From Pseudomonas fluorescens (GTDB lineage: Bacteria > Pseudomonadota > Gammaproteobacteria > Pseudomonadales > Pseudomonadaceae), in contig NZ_JAGGOG010000024.1 in NCBI RefSeq assembly GCF_018614655.1, positions 92,079 through 156,078 on the forward strand: a stretch of 64,000 nucleotides of DNA. The letters are read 5' to 3'. Numbering within the stretch: the stretch's first letter is position 1; every line of letters starts with the position of its first letter. Position numbers and translations under genes: made by a program. Shown piece by piece: positions 37,505 to 46,008 of the stretch. The notes below the pieces were generated by a model. It saw only the letters and a program-made list of their open reading frames with translations. It had not been told where the DNA came from and did no database searches.

Positions 37505-38911
37505 TTACTCGCCAGACGCGCTCGGCGCATCAGCAGCGCTACGTTTGCGCTTGCTACCGCTGCTGCGTCGACGTTTTTTCGGCGCATCACCGGTGCCATC
37601 GCCTTTGCCGCTCAGGTCACGAATCATCTCGCGACGTTCGCTGTCGTTGGCGTCCTGATAATCCGTCCACCATTCACCCAGCCCGTCGGTCTGCTCGCCA
37701 GCGCTTTCACGCAGCAGCAGGAAGTCGTAGCCGGCGCGAAAGCGCGGGTTGTCCAGCAGCATATCGGCGCGTTTGCCGCTGCGACGTGGCAGGCGCTCCT
37801 GCATATCCCAGATCTCGCGGATCGGCATGGTGAAACGCTTAGGGATGGCGATGCGCTGGCACTGTTCGGCGATCAGTTCGTGAGCAGCCTCCTGCATGGC
37901 CGGAATCGGCGGCATGCCACGGTCCTGCAAGCGCAATACCCGTGCAGGCAGCGCAGGCCACAGCAGGGCGGCAAACAGGAAGGCCGGGGTCACCGGCTTG
38001 TTCTGCTTGATTCGCAGGTCGGTGTTGATCAGGGCTTCGCTGATCAGGGTGTGGGTATACGTCGGGTTGTGCTCCAGTGCTTCGGCGCTGGCCGGGAACA
38101 ATGGATCGAACAACTGTAGGTCCACGAGCATTTCAAAGGTGTCGGCGGCGTAGCCGGAGAGGAACAGCTTGAGCACCTCTTCGAACAGGCGAGCCGAGGG
38201 GATTTCCCGCAGCATCGGTGCCAGTTCGCGAATCGGCGCGGCGGTGTGTTTCTCGATACCGAAGTTCAGCTTCGCGGCAAAACGCACAGCCCGCAGCATC
38301 CGCACCGGGTCTTCCTGGTAGCGTTGCGTCGGGTCGCCGATCAGGCGCAGCAGGTTGTTGCGGATATCGTGTACGCCATTGGCGTAATCGAGGATGCGCT
38401 CGCTGACCGGGTCGTAGTACAGAGCGTTGATGGTGAAGTCGCGGCGCTGCGCGTCTTCTTCCAGGGTGCCGTAGACATTGTCCCGCAGGATGCGCCCGCT
38501 TTCGTTGCGGGAAGACTGGTTACTGTCTTCCTCTTCATCGTTTTGCGGGTGATTGGCGCGGAAGGTCGCTACTTCGATGATTTCGCGACCGAAGTGGATA
38601 TGCACCAATTTGAAGCGCCGACCGATGATTCGCGCATTGCGAAATTCGGCCCGCACTTGTTCCGGCGTGGCGCTGGTGGCGACGTCGAAATCCTTGGGCG
38701 TGATATTGAGCAGCATGTCGCGCACGCAACCACCGACCAGGTAAGCCTGGTAGCCGGCGTTCTGCAGGCGTTCGACGATGTTCACCGCATAACGGCTGAA
38801 CTGGGCGCGTTGCAGCGAATGCTGGCTGCTGTTGAGCACTTCAGGCGTGCTGCGTTTGTGTTGCGTACGACGCAAAGGCGAACGGAATGACTGGAACAAC
38901 TTCTTCAGCAT
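37505..38911 (-). CDS. pcnB: Poly(A) polymerase I
   Basis: Adds 3' poly(A) tails that promote RNA decay. The 468-residue protein has the nucleotidyltransferase core LVGGCVRDMLL (about 59) followed by the catalytic acid pair in KDFDVAT, the RRDFTINALYYD motif and the RNA-binding YQEDPVRMLRAVRFAAKL. It ends with a basic Arg/Lys/Ser-rich tail. ATG 38911 (MLKKLFQSFRSPLRR) is preferred; a GTG three codons upstream has no better ribosome-binding site. It lies downstream of crcZ on the same strand. Confidence 0.96.
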   Translation of the reverse strand: MLKKLFQSFRSPLRRTQHKRSTPEVLNSSQHSLQRAQFSRYAVNIVERLQNAGYQAYLVGGCVRDMLLNITPKDFDVATSATPEQVRAEFRNARIIGRRFKLVHIHFGREIIEVATFRANHPQNDEEEDSNQSSRNESGRILRDNVYGTLEEDAQRRDFTINALYYDPVSERILDYANGVHDIRNNLLRLIGDPTQRYQEDPVRMLRAVRFAAKLNFGIEKHTAAPIRELAPMLREIPSARLFEEVLKLFLSGYAADTFEMLVDLQLFDPLFPASAEALEHNPTYTHTLISEALINTDLRIKQNKPVTPAFLFAALLWPALPARVLRLQDRGMPPIPAMQEAAHELIAEQCQRIAIPKRFTMPIREIWDMQERLPRRSGKRADMLLDNPRFRAGYDFLLLRESAGEQTDGLGEWWTDYQDANDSERREMIRDLSGKGDGTGDAPKKRRRSSGSKRKRSAADAPSASGE

Positions 38912-39071
38912 GGGATGCACTGTTTGAAGGAATGTTCGGCCATAACGAAGAATGACCGCATGATGGGCCGGGATTCTAGCATTTAGTCAGGGGATGGTGT
39001 AGGAACTAGCTGCAAGCCTTGAGCCAGAAGCTTAAAGAAGGGGGAAACGGTCACATTCCAGAAGCCAAATT

Positions 39072-39441
39072 GTAGAAACTACAAGGGGAGCCGAAGCTCC
39101 CCCAGAAGTAGTTGCGTGCTCTATTTTTATTATTGATTTCGGGCTTCTTGTTTTTGTTGATCGCCCTTGCCATGAAGCTTCACCTTCATGACCCTCCCAA
39201 TCGGGAGCCAAGAGCAAACGGATTGCTTTGGTCGCTGTGTTGCTGATCTACGATCCAACCAGTTCAGGCTCTGCCTTAGGGCAGTTTTTGTTGTTCTCGG
39301 CCTGGTTGCGGGGCAAGCCCCAAATGCAACGCCTCTCCAAAAGAATCAGTTAGCTGCGCCTCCGCCGTGTTGTTTTTATTATGCGTGAGTCGATACGTCT
39401 TATTTTTATTGTCTTGTACATTTGCTTGTTATTGTTTTTGT
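39072..39441 (-). ncRNA. crcZ: CrcZ small RNA (Hfq/Crc-titrating decoy)
   Basis: About 370-base non-coding RNA between cbrB and pcnB, the known location of crcZ. It carries six A-rich motifs on the minus strand at about 39425-39441, 39397-39413, 39367-39383, 39282-39298, 39144-39162 and 39119-39138, for example AACAATAACAA and AACAACAAAAAC, which fit the AANAANAA site for Hfq/Crc. It ends with the stem AACTAC...GGGGAGC-TTCG-GCTCCCC...GTAGTT at 39077-39113. CrcZ is induced on poor carbon sources by CbrAB and sequesters Hfq/Crc, relieving catabolite repression. The 5' end is set from the sigma-54 promoter; the 3' end is approximate. Confidence 0.92.
39077..39113 (-). terminator. CrcZ 3' hairpin
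   Basis: GGGGAGC and GCTCCCC close a TTCG loop (39085-39102), extended by an outer AACTAC/GTAGTT pairing. Only TTTCTAC follows on the minus strand, so termination may be incomplete and some read-through into pcnB is possible. Confidence 0.65.
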
Positions 39442-39452
39442 ACTAAGCATAT

Positions 39453-39469
39453 AGCAGGGTGCGTGCCAA
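39453..39469 (-). promoter_or_regulatory. Sigma-54 promoter of crcZ
   Basis: The minus strand reads TTGGCACGCACCCTGCT, matching the -24/-12 consensus TTGGCACG-N4-TTGCT except for one base in the -12 box. The predicted transcription start is 39441-39442, just before the first A-rich motif. CbrB, an NtrC-type activator encoded next door, is the known activator of crcZ. Confidence 0.85.
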
Positions 39470-39528
39470 CTTTTACGAGGCCCAGCAAAATAAGGGGTCA
39501 AAGGCGGTTTCTGGTTTTTTGAGGGTCA

Positions 39529-39567
39529 AAAAAAGCCGGGGCTTCGTTACCGTAAGCCCCGGCTTTT
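39529..39567 (-). terminator. Terminator of cbrB
   Basis: AAGCCGGGGCTT (39533-39544) and AAGCCCCGGCTT (39554-39565) form a strong stem. On the minus strand it is followed by seven T residues, and on the plus strand by TTTTG, so it could work both ways. It ends cbrB upstream of the crcZ promoter. Confidence 0.85.
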
Positions 39568-39617
39568 GTTACGTGAATTGTCTGCGGTAACAGTTTTTTC
39601 ACATCTGAGGGTGTTAC
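39546..39617 (-). promoter_or_regulatory. Candidate CbrB enhancer region (four GTTAC/GTAAC elements)
   Basis: GTTAC or its complement GTAAC occurs at 39546-39550, 39568-39572, 39587-39591 and 39613-39617, about 105-175 bases upstream of the predicted crcZ start. That is the normal distance for an NtrC-type activator. The first copy sits in the loop of the cbrB terminator. From memory, CbrB sites are built on GTTAC/GTAAC palindromes; assignment to CbrB is inference. Confidence 0.55.
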
Positions 39618-39634
39618 CTGTGGGGGAACCCCTC

Positions 39635-41071
39635 TCAGCTTTCGCTGGCTACCCCGGTCTTGCGCCGTGGAATGCCCAGGCGCTGGCGCCGTTCCCACAG
39701 GCATTTGCGGCTGACGCCTAACTTGCGGGCCAGTTCGGTCTCGGTCATATGGTCCTGATGCTCCAGGACGAAATGCTGGAAGTAATCTTCCAGTGACAAA
39801 TCTTCGGTAGGTTCGTGGCTGGTGTTGCTGCCTGCGCCCTGTTGTGGGGCCAAGCCAATGAAGTCGTCATCGTCCAGGTCGCTGAGCTCGATATCGATGC
39901 CCAGCAGCTCAGCGGAGATTTCCGGGCTCTCCGAGAGAATCACCGCGCGTTCTACCGCGTTCTCCAGTTCCCGCACGTTACCCGGCCAGGAGTAATGCCG
40001 AATCGCCTGCTCGGCGTCGGTGGCGAACTTCAGGTCGGTCCGGTTGACCCGGGCACTCTGGCGCACCAGGAACGCATTGGCGATTTCGTTGACGTCGGCG
40101 CCACGCTCACGCAGAGCTGGCAGTTTGAGGGCGATCACGTGCAGGCGGTAATAAAGGTCTTCACGGAACTGGCCGATCTTCGCCAGGCTTTTCAGGTCCC
40201 GGTGAGTGGCCGCGATCAGTCGTACGTCGACCTTCTGCGATTGCACCGAGCCTACGCGGCGAATTTCGCCTTCTTGCAGTACCCGCAGCAGTCGTGCCTG
40301 GGCTTCCAGCGGCAACTCACCGATTTCATCAAGAAACAAGGTGCCACCATCGGCTGCTTCAACCAGGCCAGCACGCCCAGCGCTGGCGCCAGTAAAGGCG
40401 CCTTTTTCATGGCCGAACAGTTCGGATTCGATCAGAGATTCGGGAATCGCCGCGCAGTTCACCGAAATCATCGGCGCCTTGGCGCGCTTGGACAGGTTGT
40501 GCAGGGCGCGTGCTACCAGTTCTTTACCGGTACCCGACTCGCCCTGAATCAATACATTGGAGTCCGTGGGCGCCACTTTGCGGATCTTGCTGTACAGGTC
40601 CTGCATCGGTGGGCAGGAACCAATAATGCCGATTTCGCCATTGCTGTTGTCGATGCCGGGCTTTTCAGCACCGTTGGCCGCTTTGCCGGCAGGGCGTTCG
40701 GCCGGTGCATTACTGCCCGACTGTCGGTCGCGCAGGATCCGGGCCACAGCCTGGAGCATTTCGTCGTGGTCGAAAGGCTTGGCGATATAGTCCACCGCGC
40801 CCATCTTCATCGAGTCCACCGCAGAGCGCAGACTGGCGTAGCTGGTCATGATCAGCACCGGCGTGCCTTGGCCGAGCTTGATCAGCTCGGTACCAGGCGC
40901 GCCCGGAAGGCGCAGGTCACTGACGATCAGGTCGAACGTGGGAATGCTGAAACGCTCTTGGGCTTCCTGCACCGAGCCGGCTTCGCTGACCTGGTACTGA
41001 TTACGTTCAAGCAGGCGACGCAAGGCAGAGCGGATAATGGTTTCGTCTTCGACGATCAAAATGTGCGGCAT
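39635..41071 (-). CDS. cbrB: CbrB, NtrC-family sigma-54 activator
   Basis: Response regulator of the CbrAB carbon-nitrogen balance system. The 478 residues form a receiver domain with phospho-acceptor Asp52 (DLIVSDLRLPG), a sigma-54 activation AAA+ domain (about 150-390) with GESGTGKE, the sigma-54 contact loop GAFTGAS and DEIGELP, and a Fis-type helix-turn-helix at the C-terminus (ELARKLGVSRKCLWERRQRLGI). It follows cbrA by 22 bases. Its main target, crcZ, is directly downstream. Confidence 0.97.
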   Translation of the reverse strand: MPHILIVEDETIIRSALRRLLERNQYQVSEAGSVQEAQERFSIPTFDLIVSDLRLPGAPGTELIKLGQGTPVLIMTSYASLRSAVDSMKMGAVDYIAKPFDHDEMLQAVARILRDRQSGSNAPAERPAGKAANGAEKPGIDNSNGEIGIIGSCPPMQDLYSKIRKVAPTDSNVLIQGESGTGKELVARALHNLSKRAKAPMISVNCAAIPESLIESELFGHEKGAFTGASAGRAGLVEAADGGTLFLDEIGELPLEAQARLLRVLQEGEIRRVGSVQSQKVDVRLIAATHRDLKSLAKIGQFREDLYYRLHVIALKLPALRERGADVNEIANAFLVRQSARVNRTDLKFATDAEQAIRHYSWPGNVRELENAVERAVILSESPEISAELLGIDIELSDLDDDDFIGLAPQQGAGSNTSHEPTEDLSLEDYFQHFVLEHQDHMTETELARKLGVSRKCLWERRQRLGIPRRKTGVASES

Positions 41072-41093
41072 TGATTCAATTCTCTCGACGGTC

Positions 41094-44048
41094 TCAGTTC
41101 ACAGCGGACGTCGCTTCGACATGACGCGGCAAGGTCACCCGAATACGGGTGCCGCGTTGGCTTTCGGTGTCAGCCGGGCTGTCGATGGTGATTTGTCCAT
41201 AATGCTCTTCAACGATGGAATAGACCAGTGCAAGGCCCAGACCGGTGCCTTCACCCGGATCCTTGGTGGTGAAGAAGGGTTCGAACAATCGGTCCATGAT
41301 GTTCTGTGGAATGCCGCTGCCTTCGTCCTCGACGATCAGGTCGATGGTGTGCTCGAAAGCCTCGCTCTTGACGCGTACCGCACTGCCGGCCGGTGACGCG
41401 TCGCGGGCGTTGGACAGCAAATTGATCAGTACCTGCGCCAAACGCTGGGAGTCGCCGTCGACCCAGTGTTCCGGGTCGCACAGGTTGAAGAACTGTACTT
41501 CGAAATTGCGTCGGTTCAAGGCCAGCAGCCCAATAGCGTCCTGGGCGACTTGGGCAATGCACACCGCCTCGTCGTGATTCTGATGGGCGCCAGCGTGGGC
41601 GAAGCTCATTAGCGACTGCACGATGCGCGAAACGCGTTTGGTCTGTTCGAGGATTTGCCCGCTGATTTCGGTGATTTCACCGTCCTCTTCACGCTCTTCC
41701 CGCAGGTTTTGCGCCAGGCAGGCGATGCCGGTGATCGGATTGCCGATTTCATGGGCGACACCGGCGGCCAGGCGACCGATGCTGGCCAGCCGCTCGGAGT
41801 GCACCAGTTTGTCTTCGAGCATCTGGGTTTCGGTCAAGTCTTCCACCAGCAGCACTAAACCGCTGTTGCCGGGTGCCAGGGGCTCATCGATGGCCGCTTT
41901 GTGTAGATTGAGCCAGCGAGTCTGGCCGTCGAGGGCCAGGTGCTGTTTGTGCAAGTGCTCATCCGGCAGGTTGATAAAGCCCTGGAGCAGTTCTTTCCAT
42001 GGATCGCCGATGGTGTTCAGGCGTGAGCCCACCACACGCTGGGCAGCAATGCCGGTGAGCTCTTCCATGGCCTTGTTCCACATCAGGATCTCTTGATCCT
42101 TGGCCAGTGAGCACACGCCCATGGGCAGCTCCTGCAGGGTCTGGCGGTGATAGCGGCGCAGGGCGTCGAGTTCGGCGGCAAGGCCGGTGAGGCGTGAGTG
42201 ATAATCCTCCAGCCGGCTTTCGATGAAGTGGATGTCCTCAGTCACGTAGTTCTCGCCACCCGCTTTGTAGGGCAGGAAGGTCTCGACCATATCCTGCGAC
42301 ACGCTGGGGCCCATCAGCCCGGACAGGTTGGCTTCGATACGATCGCGCAGGCGACGCAAGGCATAAGGGCGGCGTTCGTCGAAGGGCAGGTAGAGGTCGC
42401 GCAATGCCTGCTCGACCTCCTTTTGCGCAGCCTTGGCGCCCAGAGGCTTGGCCAGTTGTGTCGCGAACTCCTGAGGAGACGCCGCGTGCAATTCCCGGCG
42501 CTGCGGACGACGCACGTTGTCCACCGCGCACGCCTCGGCGGCGCTGGTTTCTTCAGGGCTGGCGTTGGTGAACAGCGAGATCAGGGTGAACATCAGTACG
42601 TTGGCCGCCAGCGAGGCAATGGCCGCCATGTGCCAACTGGTGTCGTCCAGCACGTAGATCATGTTCAACAACGGAATGTAGAAGCCCTGCAGATTGCCGA
42701 CCAGCGGCAACAGCATGGTCACCAGCCACACCAGGATCCCTGCCAGAAGCCCGGCGATAAAGCCACGGCGGTTGGCGGTCGGCCAATACAGGACCGAAAG
42801 CACGCCCGGCAGGAACTGCAAGGTGGCCACGAAAGCGACGATGCCGAGGTTGGCAAGGTCTTGCTCGGCGCCCAGCAACAGGTAGAAGCCGTAACCGGCC
42901 ATGATGATCGCGACGATCAGCGCTCGTCGTGTCCATTTCAGCCAGCGGTAGATATTGCCCTCTGCGGGCGGCTGATACAGCGGCAGCACCAAGTGATTGA
43001 GCGCCATGCCCGACAACGCCAGGGTCGTGACGATGATCAGCCCGCTGGCAGCCGACAAGCCGCCAACATAGGCCAGCAGTGCCAGTGACTTGCTGTTGGC
43101 GGCAATCCCGACACCCAGGGTGAAATATTCCGGATTGGTGGTTGCGCCCAGTTTCAGGCCGGCCCAGAGGATCAGCGGCACCGCCAGGCTCATCAACAGC
43201 AAAAACAGCGGCAGCCCCCAGCTCGCGCTGACCAGCGAGCGCGGGTTGAGGTTTTCGGTGAAAGTCATGTGATACATGTGCGGCATGACGATGGCTGAGG
43301 CAAAGAACACCAGCAGCAGCGTGCGCCATGGGCCTTCTTGTAGCGGTGTGTGCAGCGCGGCGAGCGCGGTCTGGTTTTGCAGCAGCCACAACTCCAGCTG
43401 TTGCGGGCCATCAAACACGCCGTACAGCGCATAGAGGCCGACGCCACCGATGGCGATGAGCTTGATCACCGACTCAAAAGCAATCGCGAACACCAGGCCT
43501 TCGTGTTTTTCCCGGGTTGCGATATGCCGTGAGCCGAAGAAAATCGTGAACAGGGTAATCAGCGCGCAGAAGCTCAGGGCAACCCGGTGCTGTACTGGCT
43601 CGCGGGTGAGGATGCCGATGGAGTCGGCGACCGCCTGGATCTGCAATGCCAGTAGCGGCAGAACGCCGATCAACATGAAAATCGTGGTCAGTGCCCCCGC
43701 CCAGGTGCTGCGAAAGCGGAAGGCAAACAGGTCTGCGAGGGATGACAGTTGATAGGTGCGGGTGATTTTCAGGATCGGGTATAGCAGCACTGGGGCGAGC
43801 AAAAATGCCCCGGACACCCCGAGATAACTGGAGAGAAAGCCATAACCGTACTGGTAGGCCAGGCCCACCGTGCCATAAAACGCCCAGGCGCTGGCATAGA
43901 CGCCCAGCGACAAGGTGTAGGTCAACGGATGGCGAATGATCGCCCGCGGAATCATTCCACGCTCACTGATCCAGGCCACCCCGAACAGCGCGGCCAGGTA
44001 GGCGGCGCTGATCAGCAGCATTTGGGTCAGGCTAAAGCTCATCGGCAT
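41094..44048 (-). CDS. cbrA: CbrA, transporter-linked sensor histidine kinase
   Basis: Membrane histidine kinase that phosphorylates CbrB. The 984 residues begin with an SLC5/sodium-solute-symporter-like domain of about 13 membrane segments (about 1-500) with the usual GLAYQYGYGFLSSYLG and SLAVPLILWAG regions. Then come a cytoplasmic linker, a PAS domain (about 620-735), HisKA with phospho-acceptor His766 in GVAHEIGNP and an HATPase domain (DEGSGIP, TGLGLAL). The transporter part is known to take up histidine in P. fluorescens. Its start overlaps the upstream small gene by 17 bases. Confidence 0.97.
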   Translation of the reverse strand: MPMSFSLTQMLLISAAYLAALFGVAWISERGMIPRAIIRHPLTYTLSLGVYASAWAFYGTVGLAYQYGYGFLSSYLGVSGAFLLAPVLLYPILKITRTYQLSSLADLFAFRFRSTWAGALTTIFMLIGVLPLLALQIQAVADSIGILTREPVQHRVALSFCALITLFTIFFGSRHIATREKHEGLVFAIAFESVIKLIAIGGVGLYALYGVFDGPQQLELWLLQNQTALAALHTPLQEGPWRTLLLVFFASAIVMPHMYHMTFTENLNPRSLVSASWGLPLFLLLMSLAVPLILWAGLKLGATTNPEYFTLGVGIAANSKSLALLAYVGGLSAASGLIIVTTLALSGMALNHLVLPLYQPPAEGNIYRWLKWTRRALIVAIIMAGYGFYLLLGAEQDLANLGIVAFVATLQFLPGVLSVLYWPTANRRGFIAGLLAGILVWLVTMLLPLVGNLQGFYIPLLNMIYVLDDTSWHMAAIASLAANVLMFTLISLFTNASPEETSAAEACAVDNVRRPQRRELHAASPQEFATQLAKPLGAKAAQKEVEQALRDLYLPFDERRPYALRRLRDRIEANLSGLMGPSVSQDMVETFLPYKAGGENYVTEDIHFIESRLEDYHSRLTGLAAELDALRRYHRQTLQELPMGVCSLAKDQEILMWNKAMEELTGIAAQRVVGSRLNTIGDPWKELLQGFINLPDEHLHKQHLALDGQTRWLNLHKAAIDEPLAPGNSGLVLLVEDLTETQMLEDKLVHSERLASIGRLAAGVAHEIGNPITGIACLAQNLREEREEDGEITEISGQILEQTKRVSRIVQSLMSFAHAGAHQNHDEAVCIAQVAQDAIGLLALNRRNFEVQFFNLCDPEHWVDGDSQRLAQVLINLLSNARDASPAGSAVRVKSEAFEHTIDLIVEDEGSGIPQNIMDRLFEPFFTTKDPGEGTGLGLALVYSIVEEHYGQITIDSPADTESQRGTRIRVTLPRHVEATSAVN

Positions 44049-44208
44049 CTTTTTGGCTCTGCAGGATGAAAGTCACAACGATCAGAATCAGCCAAAGCAG
44101 ATAAGGCCGGTACCACGCGCCTGTGGCGTCGATCCACCAATCCATGATGGCGGGAGAAAACAGATAGATCCCGACGACCAGCAGAAGGACCAATCGATAG
44201 ATATACAT
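44032..44208 (-). CDS. cbrX: CbrX, small membrane protein upstream of CbrA
   Basis: A 58-residue protein, MYIYRLVLLLVVGIYLFSPAI..., with two membrane helices (about 4-20 and 33-49) and a charged tail QSQKDADEL. ATG 44208 follows CAGAGG; longer readings of the frame have no ribosome-binding site and a non-hydrophobic extension. It overlaps the cbrA start by 17 bases, implying translational coupling. A small gene named cbrX is described at this position in other Pseudomonas. Its exact role is unclear; it may tune cbrA expression or aid CbrA assembly. Confidence 0.8.
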   Translation of the reverse strand: MYIYRLVLLLVVGIYLFSPAIMDWWIDATGAWYRPYLLWLILIVVTFILQSQKDADEL

Positions 44209-44270
44209 ACTGGCCTCTGAGTAAAAAACTGCGGCGATGGTAACGGATGGGCGCCAAGCTGCAAGAGCCC

Positions 44271-45158
44271 TTAATGCAATTGCGCTTCCGCCAGGGTCAG
44301 TGTGCGCGGGATCTGCATGGCATCCCAGTGGCGAATGCCCCAATCCAGCAGTTCCCTCGGGCTGGCGTGATGCAATTCGTCTTTCGGCTGCTGGCCAAGG
44401 GCGCGCAGTGCCCTGAGCAGCAAAGGTGTGGCCTGGTCCGTGGTCAAGGGCGGTGAGCGGTAGGATTTACCCAGTTTGTTGCCGTCCGGCTGGATGATCA
44501 GTGGTACATGCAAATAGCGCGGTTGGGACAGGCCCAGCAGTTCCTGCAGGTACAACTGACGAGGGGTTGAGTCGAGCAAGTCGGCGCCGCGCACGATATC
44601 GGTAACACCTTGCCAGGCATCGTCGAGCACCACGGCCAGTTGATAAGCGTAGAGACCGTCACGGCGACGAATCACGAAGTCGCCGACATCGCGACCCAAG
44701 TGCTGTCGGAATTGGCCCTGCACCCGGTCAGTAAAGTGGTATTCCAGCTCCGGAACCCGTAGGCGGATGGCAGAATCTTGCTGGCCATGGCCTGCGTTGC
44801 GACAAAGGCCGGGATAAATCCCGTTATAGGGCTCCAGTTGCTTGCGCGAGCATGTGCAGGCGTAGGCCAACCCATGGTTGAACAGGCCATTGAGCACTTC
44901 GGCATAGGCCTCGTGCCGCTCACTTTGTAGGACCAGTTCGCCGTCCCACTCAAAACCGTAGCTTTCCAGGGCATTGAGGATGGCTGTCTGGGCGCCCGGC
45001 TCTTCCCGTGGCGGGTCAAGGTCTTCCATGCGCATCAGCCAGCGGCCACTGTTTGCGCGGGCGTCGAGGTACGAGGCGAGGGCTGCGACCAGGGAACCGA
45101 AGTGCAAGTGTCCGCTGGGAGTAGGGGCGAAGCGCCCGATGTAAGAAGAGGCTGTCAT
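44271..45158 (-). CDS. gluQ: Glutamyl-Q tRNA(Asp) synthetase
   Basis: Attaches glutamate to the queuosine base in the anticodon of tRNA(Asp). It is a 295-residue truncated GluRS paralogue: catalytic core with the HIGH-like HLHFGS, zinc-type residues CTCS...YPGLC (about 101-119) and a KMSKS-like NKLGKS (about 228), but no anticodon-binding domain. It follows dksA, the conserved dksA-gluQ order, though a terminator lies between them. Confidence 0.95.
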   Translation of the reverse strand: MTASSYIGRFAPTPSGHLHFGSLVAALASYLDARANSGRWLMRMEDLDPPREEPGAQTAILNALESYGFEWDGELVLQSERHEAYAEVLNGLFNHGLAYACTCSRKQLEPYNGIYPGLCRNAGHGQQDSAIRLRVPELEYHFTDRVQGQFRQHLGRDVGDFVIRRRDGLYAYQLAVVLDDAWQGVTDIVRGADLLDSTPRQLYLQELLGLSQPRYLHVPLIIQPDGNKLGKSYRSPPLTTDQATPLLLRALRALGQQPKDELHHASPRELLDWGIRHWDAMQIPRTLTLAEAQLH

Positions 45159-45200
45159 GGGCCAGATATTACTGGAAAAGACACAAATGACAGAAACAAA

Positions 45201-45224
45201 AATGGGGCGTTCGCACGCCCCATT
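45201..45224 (-). terminator. Terminator between dksA and gluQ
   Basis: AATGGGGCGT (45201-45210), TCGC loop and ACGCCCCATT (45215-45224). On the minus strand TTTTTG follows. It lies 19 bases past the dksA stop, so gluQ depends on read-through or its own promoter. Confidence 0.8.
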
Positions 45225-45242
45225 TGTTCAGCTCGGCGGTAA

Positions 45243-45686
45243 TTACTTGCCGACCTGTTTTTCCTTGATTTCCGCCAAGGTCTTGCAGTCCACGCACATG
45301 TCAGCGGTAGGACGCGCTTCCAGACGACGAATACCAATCTCGACGCCGCAGGATTCGCACCAGCCATACTCTTCGTCTTCGATGAGTTGCAGAGTCTTGT
45401 CGATTTTCTTGATCAGCTTGCGCTCGCGATCACGGGCACGCAGTTCAAGGCTGAACTCTTCTTCCTGGCTGGCACGATCTGCCGGGTCAGGAAAGTTGGC
45501 CGCTTCGTCCTTCATATGGTCAACGGTACGGTCGACCTCCTGCATCAAGTCTTGTTTCCACTTTTGCAGGATCTTTGTGAAGTGCTTGCGCATGGGCTCG
45601 CCCATGTACTCCTCGCCCTTCTTTTCCACGTAGGGTTCGAAGCCACTGAGGCCTTGAGTTTGCTGTTGCTTTGCTTGGGTGGGCAT
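45243..45686 (-). CDS. dksA: RNA polymerase-binding factor DksA
   Basis: Acts with ppGpp in the secondary channel of RNA polymerase to shut down rRNA promoters and activate amino-acid genes. The 147 residues hold a long coiled coil (about 30-105) with acidic residues near DPADRASQEEE at its tip, and a four-cysteine zinc finger: Cys110, Cys113, Cys131, Cys134. ATG 45686 (MPTQAKQQQ) is preferred with GAGG ten bases upstream; a GTG or ATG further out gives an unrelated extension. Confidence 0.97.
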   Translation of the reverse strand: MPTQAKQQQTQGLSGFEPYVEKKGEEYMGEPMRKHFTKILQKWKQDLMQEVDRTVDHMKDEAANFPDPADRASQEEEFSLELRARDRERKLIKKIDKTLQLIEDEEYGWCESCGVEIGIRRLEARPTADMCVDCKTLAEIKEKQVGK

Positions 45687-46008
45687 GAATGGACCGCCTC
45701 TCACTCTTCTAATCCATTGCGCAGGATTGCAACATCACCGACACCTGCCGGCCCTGCGGCTGCAAGCGGGCGAACTTACCAGATAGATTCGGGGTGCGCC
45801 ACTCCCGGTTGTCGAGGCCCTGCTTTGTGGGGCTTGCAAACAGCCGCAGGCCGTAGCAGGGCGGGGCTTGTACTGTCTGGAAGGTTAATTTTAGCCGGTT
45901 TGCTGGCACTTGCCCGAAACGTCTGGCGCGGGCGTCAGGGCAATAGAGCGTGTTTTGCGCCGCCGGTTGGGTAGAATCGAAGTTTGTCCTCATCAGTAAG
46001 GAAGGCTA
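45687..46008. other. Divergent dksA / aminotransferase promoter region
   Basis: 322 bases without a gene. TAGAAT at 45972-45977 is a fair -10 for the aminotransferase gene, without a good -35. An 8-bp inverted repeat, GCCCTGCT (45817-45824) against AGCAGGGC (45855-45862), lies in the middle. The dksA promoter cannot be pinned down. Confidence 0.4.

Noticed and set aside
39188..39388. 66-codon plus-strand frame inside the cbrB-pcnB gap
   Set aside because: It is antisense to CrcZ, has no ribosome-binding site, and its open frame comes from the A-rich RNA motifs.
45900..45920. TGGCAC-TTGCC near the aminotransferase gene as a sigma-54 promoter
   Set aside because: The spacing between the GG and GC elements is far too short for a -24/-12 promoter.
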